Below, one piece after another: positions 35,204 through 43,248 of a DNA stretch of 64,000 nucleotides (positions within the stretch are counted from its first letter, which is position 1; each line of letters begins with the position of its first letter). The DNA is from Celeribacter indicus. GTDB taxonomy: Bacteria; Pseudomonadota; Alphaproteobacteria; Rhodobacterales; Rhodobacteraceae. Below the pieces are notes generated by a model, which saw nothing but the letters and a program-made list of their open reading frames with translations, had not been told where the DNA came from and made no database searches. Where the stretch lies: NCBI RefSeq assembly GCF_000819565.1, contig NZ_CP004393.1:785001-849000 (forward strand). The letters run 5' to 3'. The position numbers were made by a program, and so were the translations under genes.

Positions 35204-35251
35204 ACGGGGAGGGGGCTCCCTCCCGTGACGGGGAGGGGGCTCCCTCCCGTG
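35204..35251 (+). repeat. Tandem duplication of a 24-bp hairpin
   Basis: Two exact adjacent copies (35204-35227, 35228-35251) of a 24-bp unit. Each copy can fold on itself, pairing CACGGG and AGGG with CCCT and CCCGTG around GGCT. They lie between the convergent FNT and PRC-barrel genes, so a role in 3'-end formation or mRNA stability is possible. The rest of the 330-bp gap shows no gene. Confidence 0.75.
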
Positions 35252-35446
35252 ACCGGGTCCTTGCCTGAGCGGAGTTTCCCCCGCCGCAGGCGTTCGCCGG
35301 CTCCGCGCCACACCTCTCCGGCCTCCTTTTCAGATCTGCGGCAGGCAAGGCGGCTGCACGACCGGCAGGAGCCAGGACGAGGCGGGTCGCGACGCGGCAC
35401 CTGCGGTCCCGTCCCGGCAGGGAGATGCGGCCCCTGCTCAACGGAA

Positions 35447-35476
35447 AACGCCCCGCTGCCTGGGCAGCGGGGCGTT
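35447..35476 (-). terminator. Intrinsic terminator of the PRC-barrel gene
   Basis: Read on the minus strand, AACGCCCCGCTGCC pairs with GGCAGCGGGGCGTT around a CA loop, a 14-bp near-perfect GC-rich stem. TTTTCCGTT follows on that strand. It lies 23 nt past the stop of the PRC-barrel gene. Confidence 0.9.
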
Positions 35477-35499
35477 GCATGTCGTCCTGGCCGGGCCGG

Positions 35500-36489
35500 T
35501 CAGATGTCGTATTCCGGCATCTGTTCGAGCTCTTCCTCGGTCGACTCCACATGCAGCGTGATGTTGTCACCGTCCTGCTGAAGCTGGATCTGGGACGGAT
35601 CGAGAGCGACCTGCTTTTCCCCGATCCCGAGGAAGCCGCCCACGTCGACGATGATCTGCGACACTTTCATCTCATCGTCGAGCACCACATCGCCGATTTC
35701 GCCGATCTCGTCACCGTTGGTGCCGTAGACGGTCTGGCCGGTCAGGTCTTCGGCGGTGAACTCGTCCCAGGCGGCGAGCTGGTCCTCGTCGGTCATCGCC
35801 GCGCCGGTGCCCGCGGTGCCGTCCGTGCGATCTTCCGTCATGGCCCGATCGGTCGCGCCGGTTTCGTTGTTGAGCGGATCGGCCGCAGGGTCGGTGGTGG
35901 TGCCGGGAGTGCCGGTCACGGCCGCGCCGTCGGTCGTGCCGTCGAGCGTGGTGCTCCCGTCAGCCCCGATGGTGTCATTGGTCTGCTCCTGATATTCGGG
36001 CGCCTCCTCGAGCGCAGCGCGCGAGCCGGTCAGCACGAGGAAATAGTCGTCGGCACTGTCGCCGTCGGGAACCATGTTGAGCTCGTCGAGATTGACCGCG
36101 ACGGTCTTCTCGCCCATGCCGAGGAAGCCGCCCACGTCGACGAGCACCGCTTCGACATCGCCGTTGAGGCTGATCACCACATCGGAGATTTCACCGATGT
36201 CTTCCCAGTTCTCGTCGGCATCCGTCATGTTGGCGGAAGTGTCGACATCGCTTTCGGTCGAGTAGACGCGCTTGCCGATGAAGTCGGACGCCATCACGGC
36301 GTGCTCGACGGAGCCATAGAAGACGTCGCCGCCGGTTTGCGCGGACATGTTCTGATCGGTGGTCATGTCGGTCGTGGCGGCCGGTTCGTCCGTGGCGGGA
36401 TTCGGATCGGGGGCGGTGTCCTGAGCGACGGCGGGCATCGCCAGACAAAGGCCCAATGCCGTGGTAGCGAACAGCTTTTTCATACTCAT
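35500..36489 (-). CDS. Exported protein with two PRC-barrel domains
   Basis: A 329-residue protein with a signal peptide (MKKLFATTALGLCLAMPAVA, cleaved before QDT). Two PRC-barrel domains follow, around residues 70-140 (IGEISDVVISLNGDVEAVLV, GGFLGMGEKTVAV) and 240-310 (IGEIGDVVLDDEMKVSQIIV, GGFLGIGEKQVAL), joined by an acidic Thr/Asp/Gly-rich linker. Such secreted PRC proteins are common stress-induced proteins in alphaproteobacteria. A near-consensus EcfG promoter lies upstream and a strong terminator downstream, so it is monocistronic. Confidence 0.9.
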   Translation of the reverse strand: MSMKKLFATTALGLCLAMPAVAQDTAPDPNPATDEPAATTDMTTDQNMSAQTGGDVFYGSVEHAVMASDFIGKRVYSTESDVDTSANMTDADENWEDIGEISDVVISLNGDVEAVLVDVGGFLGMGEKTVAVNLDELNMVPDGDSADDYFLVLTGSRAALEEAPEYQEQTNDTIGADGSTTLDGTTDGAAVTGTPGTTTDPAADPLNNETGATDRAMTEDRTDGTAGTGAAMTDEDQLAAWDEFTAEDLTGQTVYGTNGDEIGEIGDVVLDDEMKVSQIIVDVGGFLGIGEKQVALDPSQIQLQQDGDNITLHVESTEEELEQMPEYDI

Positions 36490-36563
36490 ACTCCGTTTGT
36501 TTTCGCCCTGAACAGGACGGGCCGTCCCGCGACGCTCTCCTCCGCGTCGCCATGTGAGTGACC

Positions 36564-36588
36564 AACACGAAGCCTTGGGCAGAGTTCC
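36564..36588 (-). promoter_or_regulatory. EcfG-type promoter of the PRC-barrel gene
   Basis: On the minus strand: GGAAC, 16 nt, then TGTT, one mismatch from the GGAAC-N16-CGTT consensus. It is about 75 nt upstream of the start codon, giving a leader of roughly 65 nt. Confidence 0.45.
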
Positions 36589-36758
36589 GAAGTTTACGGA
36601 AATTTTTCGCCGATGCGTCGGATTGAAAGGTTCTATGTTGACATATTGCGGAAATATTCCGGCAACGATTGCAAATTATTGATGCACATGAATTTCCCGT
36701 GACGCGACTTCCGGGCGGAAACGCGCTGATGGAGGCCGGTGTGGAGCGGGCGCTGCGC

Positions 36759-37751
36759 TCAGCGGCGCAGCGCGGCGAGGGCGAGAAGCGCCCCGCGGAT
36801 CGTCTCCATCTTGTCGATCACCCCCGGCGAGAGCACGAAGGGATAGAAGGTTTCATGCCCCATCGCCTGGTTGACGGCGTTGAGCGCAATGGTGAGCGCG
36901 ACCCAGTCGCCGGCGAGGCGGGACATGGGGTGGTGCAGGAGGGCGGCGGGATCCTGTGCCCCCGTGCCCTCCAGAAGCCCGTAGGCCTGCGCGGTCTCGA
37001 GCCCCCCGAGCATGTGCAGCACATGCGCCCAGGTCTCCGCGAAATCTTCCCAGGGATGGGCCGTGGCATAGGCAGAGATGAAGGTCTCGTCCCAGTCGGC
37101 GGGGGGGCCGTTTTCGTAATGGGCCGCGAGGGCGGCGGCGTAGTCCTGCCGCTCGTCGCCGAAGGCCGCGCGCAGCCGATCGGTCCAGCCCGGCTCCGCC
37201 GCCGTCAGCACATCCCAGTAATGATGCGCGATCTCGTGGCGGAAATGGCCGAAAAGGGTGCGGAAGGGCTCGTTCATCTGCTGGCGGATGCGCGCGCGCT
37301 CCACATCGTCGGCCTCCGCGATGTTGAGCGTGATCGTCCCGTTCTCGTGCCCGGTCAGCACGCGCGGGGCGGTTTCGTCGGGCGGATCGGCGCGGAATTC
37401 GAACCGGGGGGCGGGGGCGCCGCTGGCATCGGCCAGCGGCAGGCCGAGATCGCGCACCTGGAGCAGGACGGCGCGCTTGGCCCGTTCGAGCCGCGCCCAT
37501 TTCGCCGCCGCGCCCTCGCGCGACAGGTCGGGAATGACGGTGGTGTGGCGGCAGTCGTCGCAGAGCGCCCCGGCGGCCTGGGCCGGGCGGTTGCAGCCGA
37601 TCAGCGCGCGGTTGGCGCAGCCCGGCCTGTCGGTCGTCAGCGCGAGGAACCCCGCGGCCGGGTCAAAGACGACTTCGGTGCCGCAGCGCAGGCAGGCGGT
37701 GTTGCCGGGATAGAGGCCGTGCCCGCAGGTCGGGCAGGAGGTGCGGCGCAT
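36759..37751 (-). CDS. Putative zinc-binding metallopeptidase with N-terminal zinc ribbon
   Basis: A 330-residue protein. Cysteine pairs at the start (CPTCGHGLYPGNTACLRCG) form a zinc ribbon, and CDDCRH adds another pair. The central metallopeptidase motif is HEIAHHYW (HExxH), preceded by FRTLFGHFR. ENGPPADWDETFISAYATAH and EDFAETWAHVLHM are characteristic of this uncharacterised family. It has no signal peptide and so is probably cytoplasmic. The substrate is unknown. It converges on no neighbour and is followed upstream by a stress gene on the same strand. Confidence 0.88.
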   Translation of the reverse strand: MRRTSCPTCGHGLYPGNTACLRCGTEVVFDPAAGFLALTTDRPGCANRALIGCNRPAQAAGALCDDCRHTTVIPDLSREGAAAKWARLERAKRAVLLQVRDLGLPLADASGAPAPRFEFRADPPDETAPRVLTGHENGTITLNIAEADDVERARIRQQMNEPFRTLFGHFRHEIAHHYWDVLTAAEPGWTDRLRAAFGDERQDYAAALAAHYENGPPADWDETFISAYATAHPWEDFAETWAHVLHMLGGLETAQAYGLLEGTGAQDPAALLHHPMSRLAGDWVALTIALNAVNQAMGHETFYPFVLSPGVIDKMETIRGALLALAALRR

Positions 37752-37833
37752 CGGGGATCCTCCTTGGGCGGGGTCCGCGGGAACAGGCGTGCTCCCGCGG
37801 TTGCGGCGCCGGCCTCGGGCGGCGCGGTCCGGC

Positions 37834-38334
37834 TCAGAAGGTGATGACCCTGTGGGTGCCGATGTTGGGCTTCTCGTCCTCGTTGAGATTCGCCTTGGCG
37901 ATCTCGAACCCGAACTTGAGCGCACTGGCGGAACTGCCCCAGAGCGCCGCATCCTCGAGCGCGAGGCGAAGCATGGTGAGGTCGGGATCCTCCTTTCCGC
38001 CGTGGAACCACGCGGCGGCGACCGGCGACCAGATCTCCTCGAGCTTGCCGGGATCGCGCGTTTCCGTCAGCGTCCCGCGCAGGCAGGCGTCGAAATCCTG
38101 ATCGGCGCTCATCACGCAGAAATGCGCCTTCGCCCCCGGCGACAGGGATCTCACCAGATCGGTGTCCTTCGAGGTCAGGAACCAGATCTCGTTGCGGTCC
38201 CAGTCCGGATAATGGGTCATGGGCTGCATGTGCTGATGCGTTCCCTCGACCCCGAGCATCCCGGCGCGCAGGTCCTTCATCTCCTTGATCAGGGCTTCGC
38301 GGGGATCTTTCTCGACGGCTTTATGGGCGTTCAT
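37834..38334 (-). CDS. Pyridoxamine 5'-phosphate oxidase-like general stress protein
   Basis: A 166-residue split-barrel flavin-binding protein of the general stress protein 26 type. Typical residues are MLGVEGTHQHMQPMTHY, EIWFLTSKDTDLVRSL and AHFCVMSADQDFDACLRG. The start follows AAGGGAGAGATCC. A perfect EcfG-type promoter (GGAAC-N16-CGTT) ends about 38 nt before the ATG, matching the stress annotation. The gene probably protects against oxidative stress; the activity is unproven for this family. Confidence 0.9.
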   Translation of the reverse strand: MNAHKAVEKDPREALIKEMKDLRAGMLGVEGTHQHMQPMTHYPDWDRNEIWFLTSKDTDLVRSLSPGAKAHFCVMSADQDFDACLRGTLTETRDPGKLEEIWSPVAAAWFHGGKEDPDLTMLRLALEDAALWGSSASALKFGFEIAKANLNEDEKPNIGTHRVITF

Positions 38335-38371
38335 GGATCTCTCCCTTGTCTGGATGTGACGTTCCACAGTC

Positions 38372-38396
38372 AACGGTTTCGCCGCGCCCCTGTTCC
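38372..38396 (-). promoter_or_regulatory. EcfG-type promoter of the general stress protein gene
   Basis: On the minus strand: GGAAC (38396-38392), 16 nt, CGTT (38375-38372), a perfect consensus match. The predicted start is about 30 nt before the ATG, which is followed by a good ribosome-binding site layout. Confidence 0.62.
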
Positions 38397-38426
38397 TGAG
38401 CCCGGCGAAAATATGCGTGTCCGCGA

Positions 38427-39857
38427 TCACTTCAGCCTCGCCGCCTTGCGCAGATCCTCGACGAAGGCCGCCCGCGCCTCCGCCCGCTGCCCCGCGTCGC
38501 GCAGGCGCAGGAGATAGGCCGGATGCACCGACAGCAGGACGGGCGTGCCGTCCTCGGCCTCCTCCACCTTGCCGCGCCGCTTCGTCATCGCCTCGCCGGA
38601 GCCGGTGAGGGCGCGCGCGGCCGTCGCCCCGAGCGCGAGCAGCGCCTTCGGACGCACCGCCTTCCGTTCGAGGTCGAGCCACCAGCGGCAGGCCTTGATC
38701 TCCCCCGCATTGGGACGCTGATGCAGCCGCCGCTTGCCACGCGGGGTGAACTTGAAATGCTTGACGGCATTGGTGACATAGGTCTGGGCACGGTCGAGGC
38801 CGGCCTCCTCGGCACAGGCGTCGAACAGCCGGCCCGCCGGCCCGACGAAAGGCCGGCCCGCGAGATCCTCCTGATCTCCGGGCTGTTCGCCCACCACCAT
38901 CAGGCGCGCGCCTTCGGGGCCCTCGCCGGGCACACCCTGGGTGGCGCAATCTCCGATCGGGCAGCGGTGGCAGGCATCGAGGGCGGATTTGAAAGTTTCA
39001 AGCGTCACGTCACTCTCCATCAGCGACTTCGGTCGGTCAGAACGAATACGCCCGGCGCGGGGATGGGGTTCCGTGGGCAGGGCCGCCTGCATCGCCCCGG
39101 CGCGGCCGGGCGCGCTGCGGATCATCCCTTCGATGAGCGCGGCCTCGGGCAGGTTCTTCCAGTATCGGCGCGGCATTTCGGAGGTCATGGCAGAGATCCT
39201 GAGCCGCGCAGGATTGAAGATATTCGCGAAATAGACGCGCCACAGCTCCTCGGTCGCGTCCTCGGGCGGCCGGTCGGCCCCGCGCGCGCTCCCGAAGGAG
39301 AGCTTCCCCGCCTCGAACCGGGCGGTGAGCCTGGGGGTGGCGATGATCCAGTCCATGTCGCCGAAGCGCCGGGTGAAGAAGGGCGCGGCGGCCTCGAGCA
39401 CCGGATGGTCCGGCTCGAACCACGCCGCGAAGCTGCGGCGCGGAGCGCCGGGGACGCCGATCTCGCGGAAGCGCACAAAGGCGTGCATCTTGTGGATCTC
39501 GCGCCGCACCGCCTTTTCCTGGGCGAGCAGGCGGCAGAGCGCGGGGTCGGTCCGGTCGCCCCAGCGCAGCTCCCCGCGCGCCAGCCGCAGCACGATCTCA
39601 TAGGCGCGGGCAAAGCGCTCCGGGTCGCGATGATGGAGCGCGGTCTCGAGCACGGGAAGGGCCGCGCGGGGCAGGGTGAGCGCGACGGGATCTGCGGCGG
39701 GAACTGCGGCGGGCCGCGCCTTGCCGAACAGGTCCGGCTCGGCCCGCCCCACGCTCCAGCGCAGCTCCGCGCCCGGCACGCCGGCGGCGGCGAGCCTGCG
39801 CGCCTCGCGCCGCCAGGCGGCGACGGTGCCGGTCTCCGGCAGGATCACCTCGTGCAT
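38427..39857 (-). CDS. DUF4130-UdgX fusion, uracil-DNA-binding/glycosylase protein
   Basis: A 476-residue two-domain protein. The N-terminal DUF4130 region (about residues 1-265, with ALHHRDPERFARAYEIV, HKMHAFVRFRE and MPRRYWKNLPEA) is followed by a UdgX-family uracil-DNA glycosylase domain (CHRCPIGDCATQGVPGEGP, VVGEQPGDQEDLAGRPFVGP). The UdgX R-loop with its covalent-linking His is present as GKRRLHQRP. The start ATG overlaps the radical-SAM gene stop by one base. The pair recurs together in bacteria and is taken to be a DNA repair module. A LexA box precedes the operon. Confidence 0.92.
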   Translation of the reverse strand: MHEVILPETGTVAAWRREARRLAAAGVPGAELRWSVGRAEPDLFGKARPAAVPAADPVALTLPRAALPVLETALHHRDPERFARAYEIVLRLARGELRWGDRTDPALCRLLAQEKAVRREIHKMHAFVRFREIGVPGAPRRSFAAWFEPDHPVLEAAAPFFTRRFGDMDWIIATPRLTARFEAGKLSFGSARGADRPPEDATEELWRVYFANIFNPARLRISAMTSEMPRRYWKNLPEAALIEGMIRSAPGRAGAMQAALPTEPHPRAGRIRSDRPKSLMESDVTLETFKSALDACHRCPIGDCATQGVPGEGPEGARLMVVGEQPGDQEDLAGRPFVGPAGRLFDACAEEAGLDRAQTYVTNAVKHFKFTPRGKRRLHQRPNAGEIKACRWWLDLERKAVRPKALLALGATAARALTGSGEAMTKRRGKVEEAEDGTPVLLSVHPAYLLRLRDAGQRAEARAAFVEDLRKAARLK

Positions 39858-41086
39858 CAGAACAGGCTCAGTTGCTCGGGCGGCGGCGCGACGCGGGCGC
39901 GCAGGTCCGCGGCATCCGTAAGGCCGCGGGGCGACCAGCCGGGCAGGGCGATGAAGGGCCGCGCATGTTTCATCACGCAGCCCAGGCGCAAAAGGTCCTC
40001 GTAGCGCAGCGTTCCGTGCCGCCGTGCCTCGAGGATGCGGGCAACGGAGCGGGTGCCGAAGCCGGGCACACGCAGCAGCATGTCCTTCGGCGCGCGGTTC
40101 ACCTCCACGGGAAAACGGTCCCGGTGCGCGAGCGCCCAGGCGAGCTTGGGGTCGATGTCGAGATCGAGCATCCCGCCCGCGGGTGCGAGTTCCGTGGCAT
40201 CGAACCCGTAGAACCGCATCAGCCAGTCGGCCTGGTAGAGCCGGTGTTCGCGCATCAGCGGCGGGCGCCGGAGCGGCAGGAGCTTCGAGGCGTCGGGGAT
40301 CGGCGAAAAGGCGGAGTAGTAGACCCGCGTGAGCCTGTAGCCGGTGTAGAGCCGCGCGGCGCTCGCGAGGATATCGCTGTCTTTCGCCGCATCCGCGCCG
40401 ACGATCATCTGGGTCGACTGTCCCGCGGGGGCGAAGGGGCGGGCGCGGCGGCCGGTGAAGCTCGTCTCCCGCGCCGCCTCGTGCCGGCGGCGCAGCTCCG
40501 CCATGGCGCTGCGGATCTGCCGGGCGCTCTTCTCGGGCGCATAGGCGGCGAGCCCGCGCTCGGTGGGCATCTCGACGTTGATCGACAGCCGGTCGGCCCA
40601 TGTTCCCGCCTCCTCCAGAAGCTCCGGCGCGGCGTCGGGAATGGTCTTCAGGTGGATGTAACCGCAGAAATTCTCCCGTTCGCGCAGGGTGCGGGCGATG
40701 CGGACCATGTCGGCCATCGTGTCGTCGGGAGAGCGGATGATGCCGGACGACAGGAACAGCCCCTCGATATAGTTGCGCCGGTAGAATTCGAGCGTGAGCC
40801 CGACCACCTCCTCGACGGTGAACCGCGCCCGCTCGACGCGGGAGGAGGCGCGGTTGATGCAATAGGCGCAGTCGTAGATGCAGAAATTCGTCATCAGGAT
40901 CTTCAGCAGGGAGATGCAGCGTCCGTCCGGCGCATAGGCGTGGCAGATCCCGGCTCCGCCGGAGGAGCCGAGGCCGGCCCCGTCGCTGGAGTCGCGCCGC
41001 TCTCCGCCGGAGGAGGCACAGGACGCATCGTATTTTGCCGCATCCGCAAGAATCGCGAGCTTGTCGGAAAGGGATCTCTTTACCAT
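39857..41086 (-). CDS. Putative DNA modification/repair radical SAM protein
   Basis: A 409-residue radical-SAM protein of the family that accompanies DUF4130. The 4Fe-4S motif CxxxCxxC is C69, C73 and C76 (NFCIYDCAYC). Near the N-terminus KYDASCASSGG and CHAYAPDGRCISLLK are family-specific. A C-terminal helix-hairpin-helix (LLRVPGFGTRSVARILEARR) suggests DNA binding. It resembles spore photoproduct lyase in logic: a radical repair enzyme. It is first in a two-gene operon with UdgX. No ribosome-binding site precedes the ATG, and a LexA box lies 2 nt upstream. Confidence 0.92.
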   Translation of the reverse strand: MVKRSLSDKLAILADAAKYDASCASSGGERRDSSDGAGLGSSGGAGICHAYAPDGRCISLLKILMTNFCIYDCAYCINRASSRVERARFTVEEVVGLTLEFYRRNYIEGLFLSSGIIRSPDDTMADMVRIARTLRERENFCGYIHLKTIPDAAPELLEEAGTWADRLSINVEMPTERGLAAYAPEKSARQIRSAMAELRRRHEAARETSFTGRRARPFAPAGQSTQMIVGADAAKDSDILASAARLYTGYRLTRVYYSAFSPIPDASKLLPLRRPPLMREHRLYQADWLMRFYGFDATELAPAGGMLDLDIDPKLAWALAHRDRFPVEVNRAPKDMLLRVPGFGTRSVARILEARRHGTLRYEDLLRLGCVMKHARPFIALPGWSPRGLTDAADLRARVAPPPEQLSLF

Positions 41087-41088
41087 TT

Positions 41089-41103
41089 GTTCACGATATG
41101 TTC
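41089..41103 (-). promoter_or_regulatory. LexA (SOS) box of the radical SAM-UdgX operon
   Basis: GTTC-ACGATAT-GTTC is a perfect direct repeat with the 7-nt spacer of the alphaproteobacterial LexA operator GTTC-N7-GTTC. It lies 2 nt upstream of the radical-SAM start codon, where it could block transcription of the operon. It places the operon in the DNA-damage response. Confidence 0.72.
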
Positions 41104-41140
41104 CTGCCGCGGCAAGTGCAACAGCCGCGCACCCGGAGGC

Positions 41141-42481
41141 TCAGCTCCGGCCGATCACGTCTTCGGCAAAGCTCGGATGGGTGCCGGTGGCCTGCGACAG
41201 CGTCTCCCGCGTCGCCCCCGCGGCGAGGAGTGCTGCGAATCCCGCGATGAGATCGGGCGCCGCCTTGCTCAGAAGCCCCGCCCCCGTCAGTCGCCCCTCC
41301 GCGTCATAGGCGAGGCGCGAGCGGCTGCGGTCGAGCCCCGATCCCTCCCGCGCGAGCACCCAGGTCTCGAGCGGGTGGAGCGTCGTCTCCTCCGTCCGTC
41401 CGCCCTCCGGCGACAGGTGTCCGACCTGCGCCATGGGCGGGATCGTGTAACAGGCGGTCGCGACCAGCGACAGGTCGACCTGCGTGCCGCCCCTGCCATG
41501 GAGCATGTGCGCGAGCGTTTCCCCGTCGCGCACGGCGACCGGCGTGAGCGGCAGGCGGTCCGCGACGTCGCCGATCGCGAAGAGGCCGGGTTGCGAGGTC
41601 TCGAACCGTGCGTCGACGGCAAGCGCGCCGCTTTTCGCACGGTCGAGCCCGGCGACCAGCGGGCCGAGCGTGTCGACATTCGGCTGCCGTCCGACTGCGC
41701 TCAATACCCGGTCCGCCGTGACCGGCGGCCCGTCCCCGAGCACGACCTGAAGCCCCTCCGGACTCTGTGCGAGGCAGGTCGGGGCGGTGCCGAGCCGCAG
41801 CGTGATCCCGCGCGCCTCCAGCATTTCGCTCACGGTCGCGACGAGTTCCGCATCGAATTCCGACAGGATGCGGTCTCCCGGCTCGATCAGCGTCACCTTT
41901 GCCCCGAGCGCCGCGAAGATGGAGGCGAATTCCGCCCCGATATAGCCGCCGCCGAGAATGGCGAGCCGTTCCGGCACGGCGGTCCAGTGGAAGACCTGGT
42001 CGCTTGTCGCCGCAAGTCCGATGCCGTCGAGATCGGGCTGCTGCGGCCGGGCGCCGGTCGCGATCACGATCTGCCGGGCGCGATGGGGCTTTCCGTCGAT
42101 CTCGACGCAGCCCGGCTCTGGCAGGTGCGCCGTGCCGCGCAGGAGCGTGACGCCCTTTTCCGCGAGCTTCGTGGCATAATCGTCGTGGATGTCCGACAGG
42201 CGCCGCTGGATCGCCTCGCGCAGGGTGCGGAGATCGAACCGCGCCGCGTCCGACAGGCCGAGGCGCGCGGTCTCCGTCGTCCGCGCCATCAGGGAGGCCG
42301 CTTCCCACATCAGCTTCTTGGGCACGCAGCCGCGGTTCACACAGGTCCCCCCGATCGCGCCCCGCTCGACGAGCGCGATCCGGGCGCCGTTCTGCGCCGC
42401 CTCCTGTGCAAAGGCGAGGCCGGCGGAGCCTGCGCCGATGACGATGCTGTCGAAATCAGGGGCCGGGGCGGATGGGGTCAC
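41141..42481 (-). CDS. gor: Glutathione reductase-like FAD/NAD(P) disulfide oxidoreductase
   Basis: A 446-residue pyridine nucleotide-disulfide oxidoreductase that keeps glutathione reduced. The FAD loop is IVIGAGSAGLAFAQEAAQ, the redox-active disulfide C47/C52 is in GGTCVNRGCVPKK, the NADPH loop is LAILGGGYIGAEFA, and the C-terminal catalytic His-acid pair is in THPSFAED. The GTG start (42481) is chosen because it gives the family length; the frame extends upstream without support. Close relatives such as other class I reductases cannot be wholly excluded. Confidence 0.88.
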   Translation of the reverse strand: MTPSAPAPDFDSIVIGAGSAGLAFAQEAAQNGARIALVERGAIGGTCVNRGCVPKKLMWEAASLMARTTETARLGLSDAARFDLRTLREAIQRRLSDIHDDYATKLAEKGVTLLRGTAHLPEPGCVEIDGKPHRARQIVIATGARPQQPDLDGIGLAATSDQVFHWTAVPERLAILGGGYIGAEFASIFAALGAKVTLIEPGDRILSEFDAELVATVSEMLEARGITLRLGTAPTCLAQSPEGLQVVLGDGPPVTADRVLSAVGRQPNVDTLGPLVAGLDRAKSGALAVDARFETSQPGLFAIGDVADRLPLTPVAVRDGETLAHMLHGRGGTQVDLSLVATACYTIPPMAQVGHLSPEGGRTEETTLHPLETWVLAREGSGLDRSRSRLAYDAEGRLTGAGLLSKAAPDLIAGFAALLAAGATRETLSQATGTHPSFAEDVIGRS

Positions 42482-42609
42482 GAGAGATCTCCGTTCTTTT
42501 TCTTCCAGTCCAACGGCGTAGCGACCGATCCGTTCCCCGCAATCGCCGAAGGCGTTCCGGCGCGGGACAGGCCGGGCCGGACGATGCGAAAAAAATCGCC
42601 CCGCGCGCG

Positions 42610-42634
42610 GGAACCTTCGCACGGTTCAGGCGTT
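42610..42634 (+). promoter_or_regulatory. EcfG-type promoter of the heme oxygenase gene
   Basis: GGAAC (42610-42614), 16 nt, CGTT (42631-42634), a perfect consensus match on the plus strand. The predicted transcript begins about 40 nt before the heme oxygenase ATG at 42682, which has a GGGGGGAGACGGA ribosome-binding site. Confidence 0.55.
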
Positions 42635-42681
42635 GAAGGCGGCAACGCAAGACAAGAAGAACATAAGCGGGGGGAGACGGA

Positions 42682-43248
42682 ATGAGCATGATGGAGATCG
42701 CCGTGAAGGAAAATCTCCGGTTTCGGCATGCGTTGCGCAAGGCGGTCCAGGCCGACCACGATGCGACCGAACGTGTCTTCGCCCGGTTCGACCAAGAGGG
42801 CACCCGCCATCTTTCCTGGTTCCTCGCGGCGCAGCGCGCCGGCCTCTGGGCGCTCTACGAGTCCTGCGGCAATCGCGACCGGCTGCTCTGCGGCCCTGCG
42901 CTCATCGACCTCATCGAACGGCTCGACTTCGATCTCGCGATCGAGGATGTGCGGCCGCGGTCGCTCGAGCCGGATTGCGTGCTCGACTGCCTGGCCGTGG
43001 ACTATCTCGTTCTGGGGTCGCGGCTCGGCACCGAAGCCATCCGCCGGAAACATTTTGCGGAGGTCCCGCGCGAACAGATCCCGACCTATTTCCTCGCCGG
43101 CTCGGACGGGCGGCTGTGGAAGAAACATTGTGATGCGCTCGACGGCATCGCACCGGGATCGTCCCGCGCGCGCCGCATTTTCGAAGATACGAGAAAAGGT
43201 TTTGCGCTGTTCGAGAGAGCCGCGGCGGCCCAGGACAGCCCAGGATGA
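42682..43248 (+). CDS. Biliverdin-producing heme oxygenase
   Basis: A 188-residue heme oxygenase of the bacteriophytochrome-linked type. The helix with the proximal His is in RFRHALRKAVQADHDATERV (H26 region), and LDCLAVDYLVLGSRLG is the glycine-containing distal helix. It would cleave heme to biliverdin, the phytochrome chromophore. The gene directly downstream is only a remnant of a bacteriophytochrome, so this enzyme now appears to be an orphan, unless it serves a phytochrome elsewhere or heme-iron release. Confidence 0.9.
   Translation: MSMMEIAVKENLRFRHALRKAVQADHDATERVFARFDQEGTRHLSWFLAAQRAGLWALYESCGNRDRLLCGPALIDLIERLDFDLAIEDVRPRSLEPDCVLDCLAVDYLVLGSRLGTEAIRRKHFAEVPREQIPTYFLAGSDGRLWKKHCDALDGIAPGSSRARRIFEDTRKGFALFERAAAAQDSPG

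Noticed and set aside
35204..35251. Two direct repeats considered as the start of a CRISPR array
   Set aside because: The copies are adjacent with no spacers, only two exist, and no cas genes are present.
36638..36672. TTGACA followed by a partly palindromic GGAAATATTCC in the AT-rich gap near 36640
   Set aside because: It looks promoter-like but points toward the 3' end of a convergent gene, has no good -10 at 16-18 nt, and no gene follows on that strand.
39872..42685. A 937-codon plus-strand frame opposite the radical-SAM and glutathione reductase genes
   Set aside because: It is antisense to two clearly recognised genes, with no motif and no promoter or ribosome-binding site.
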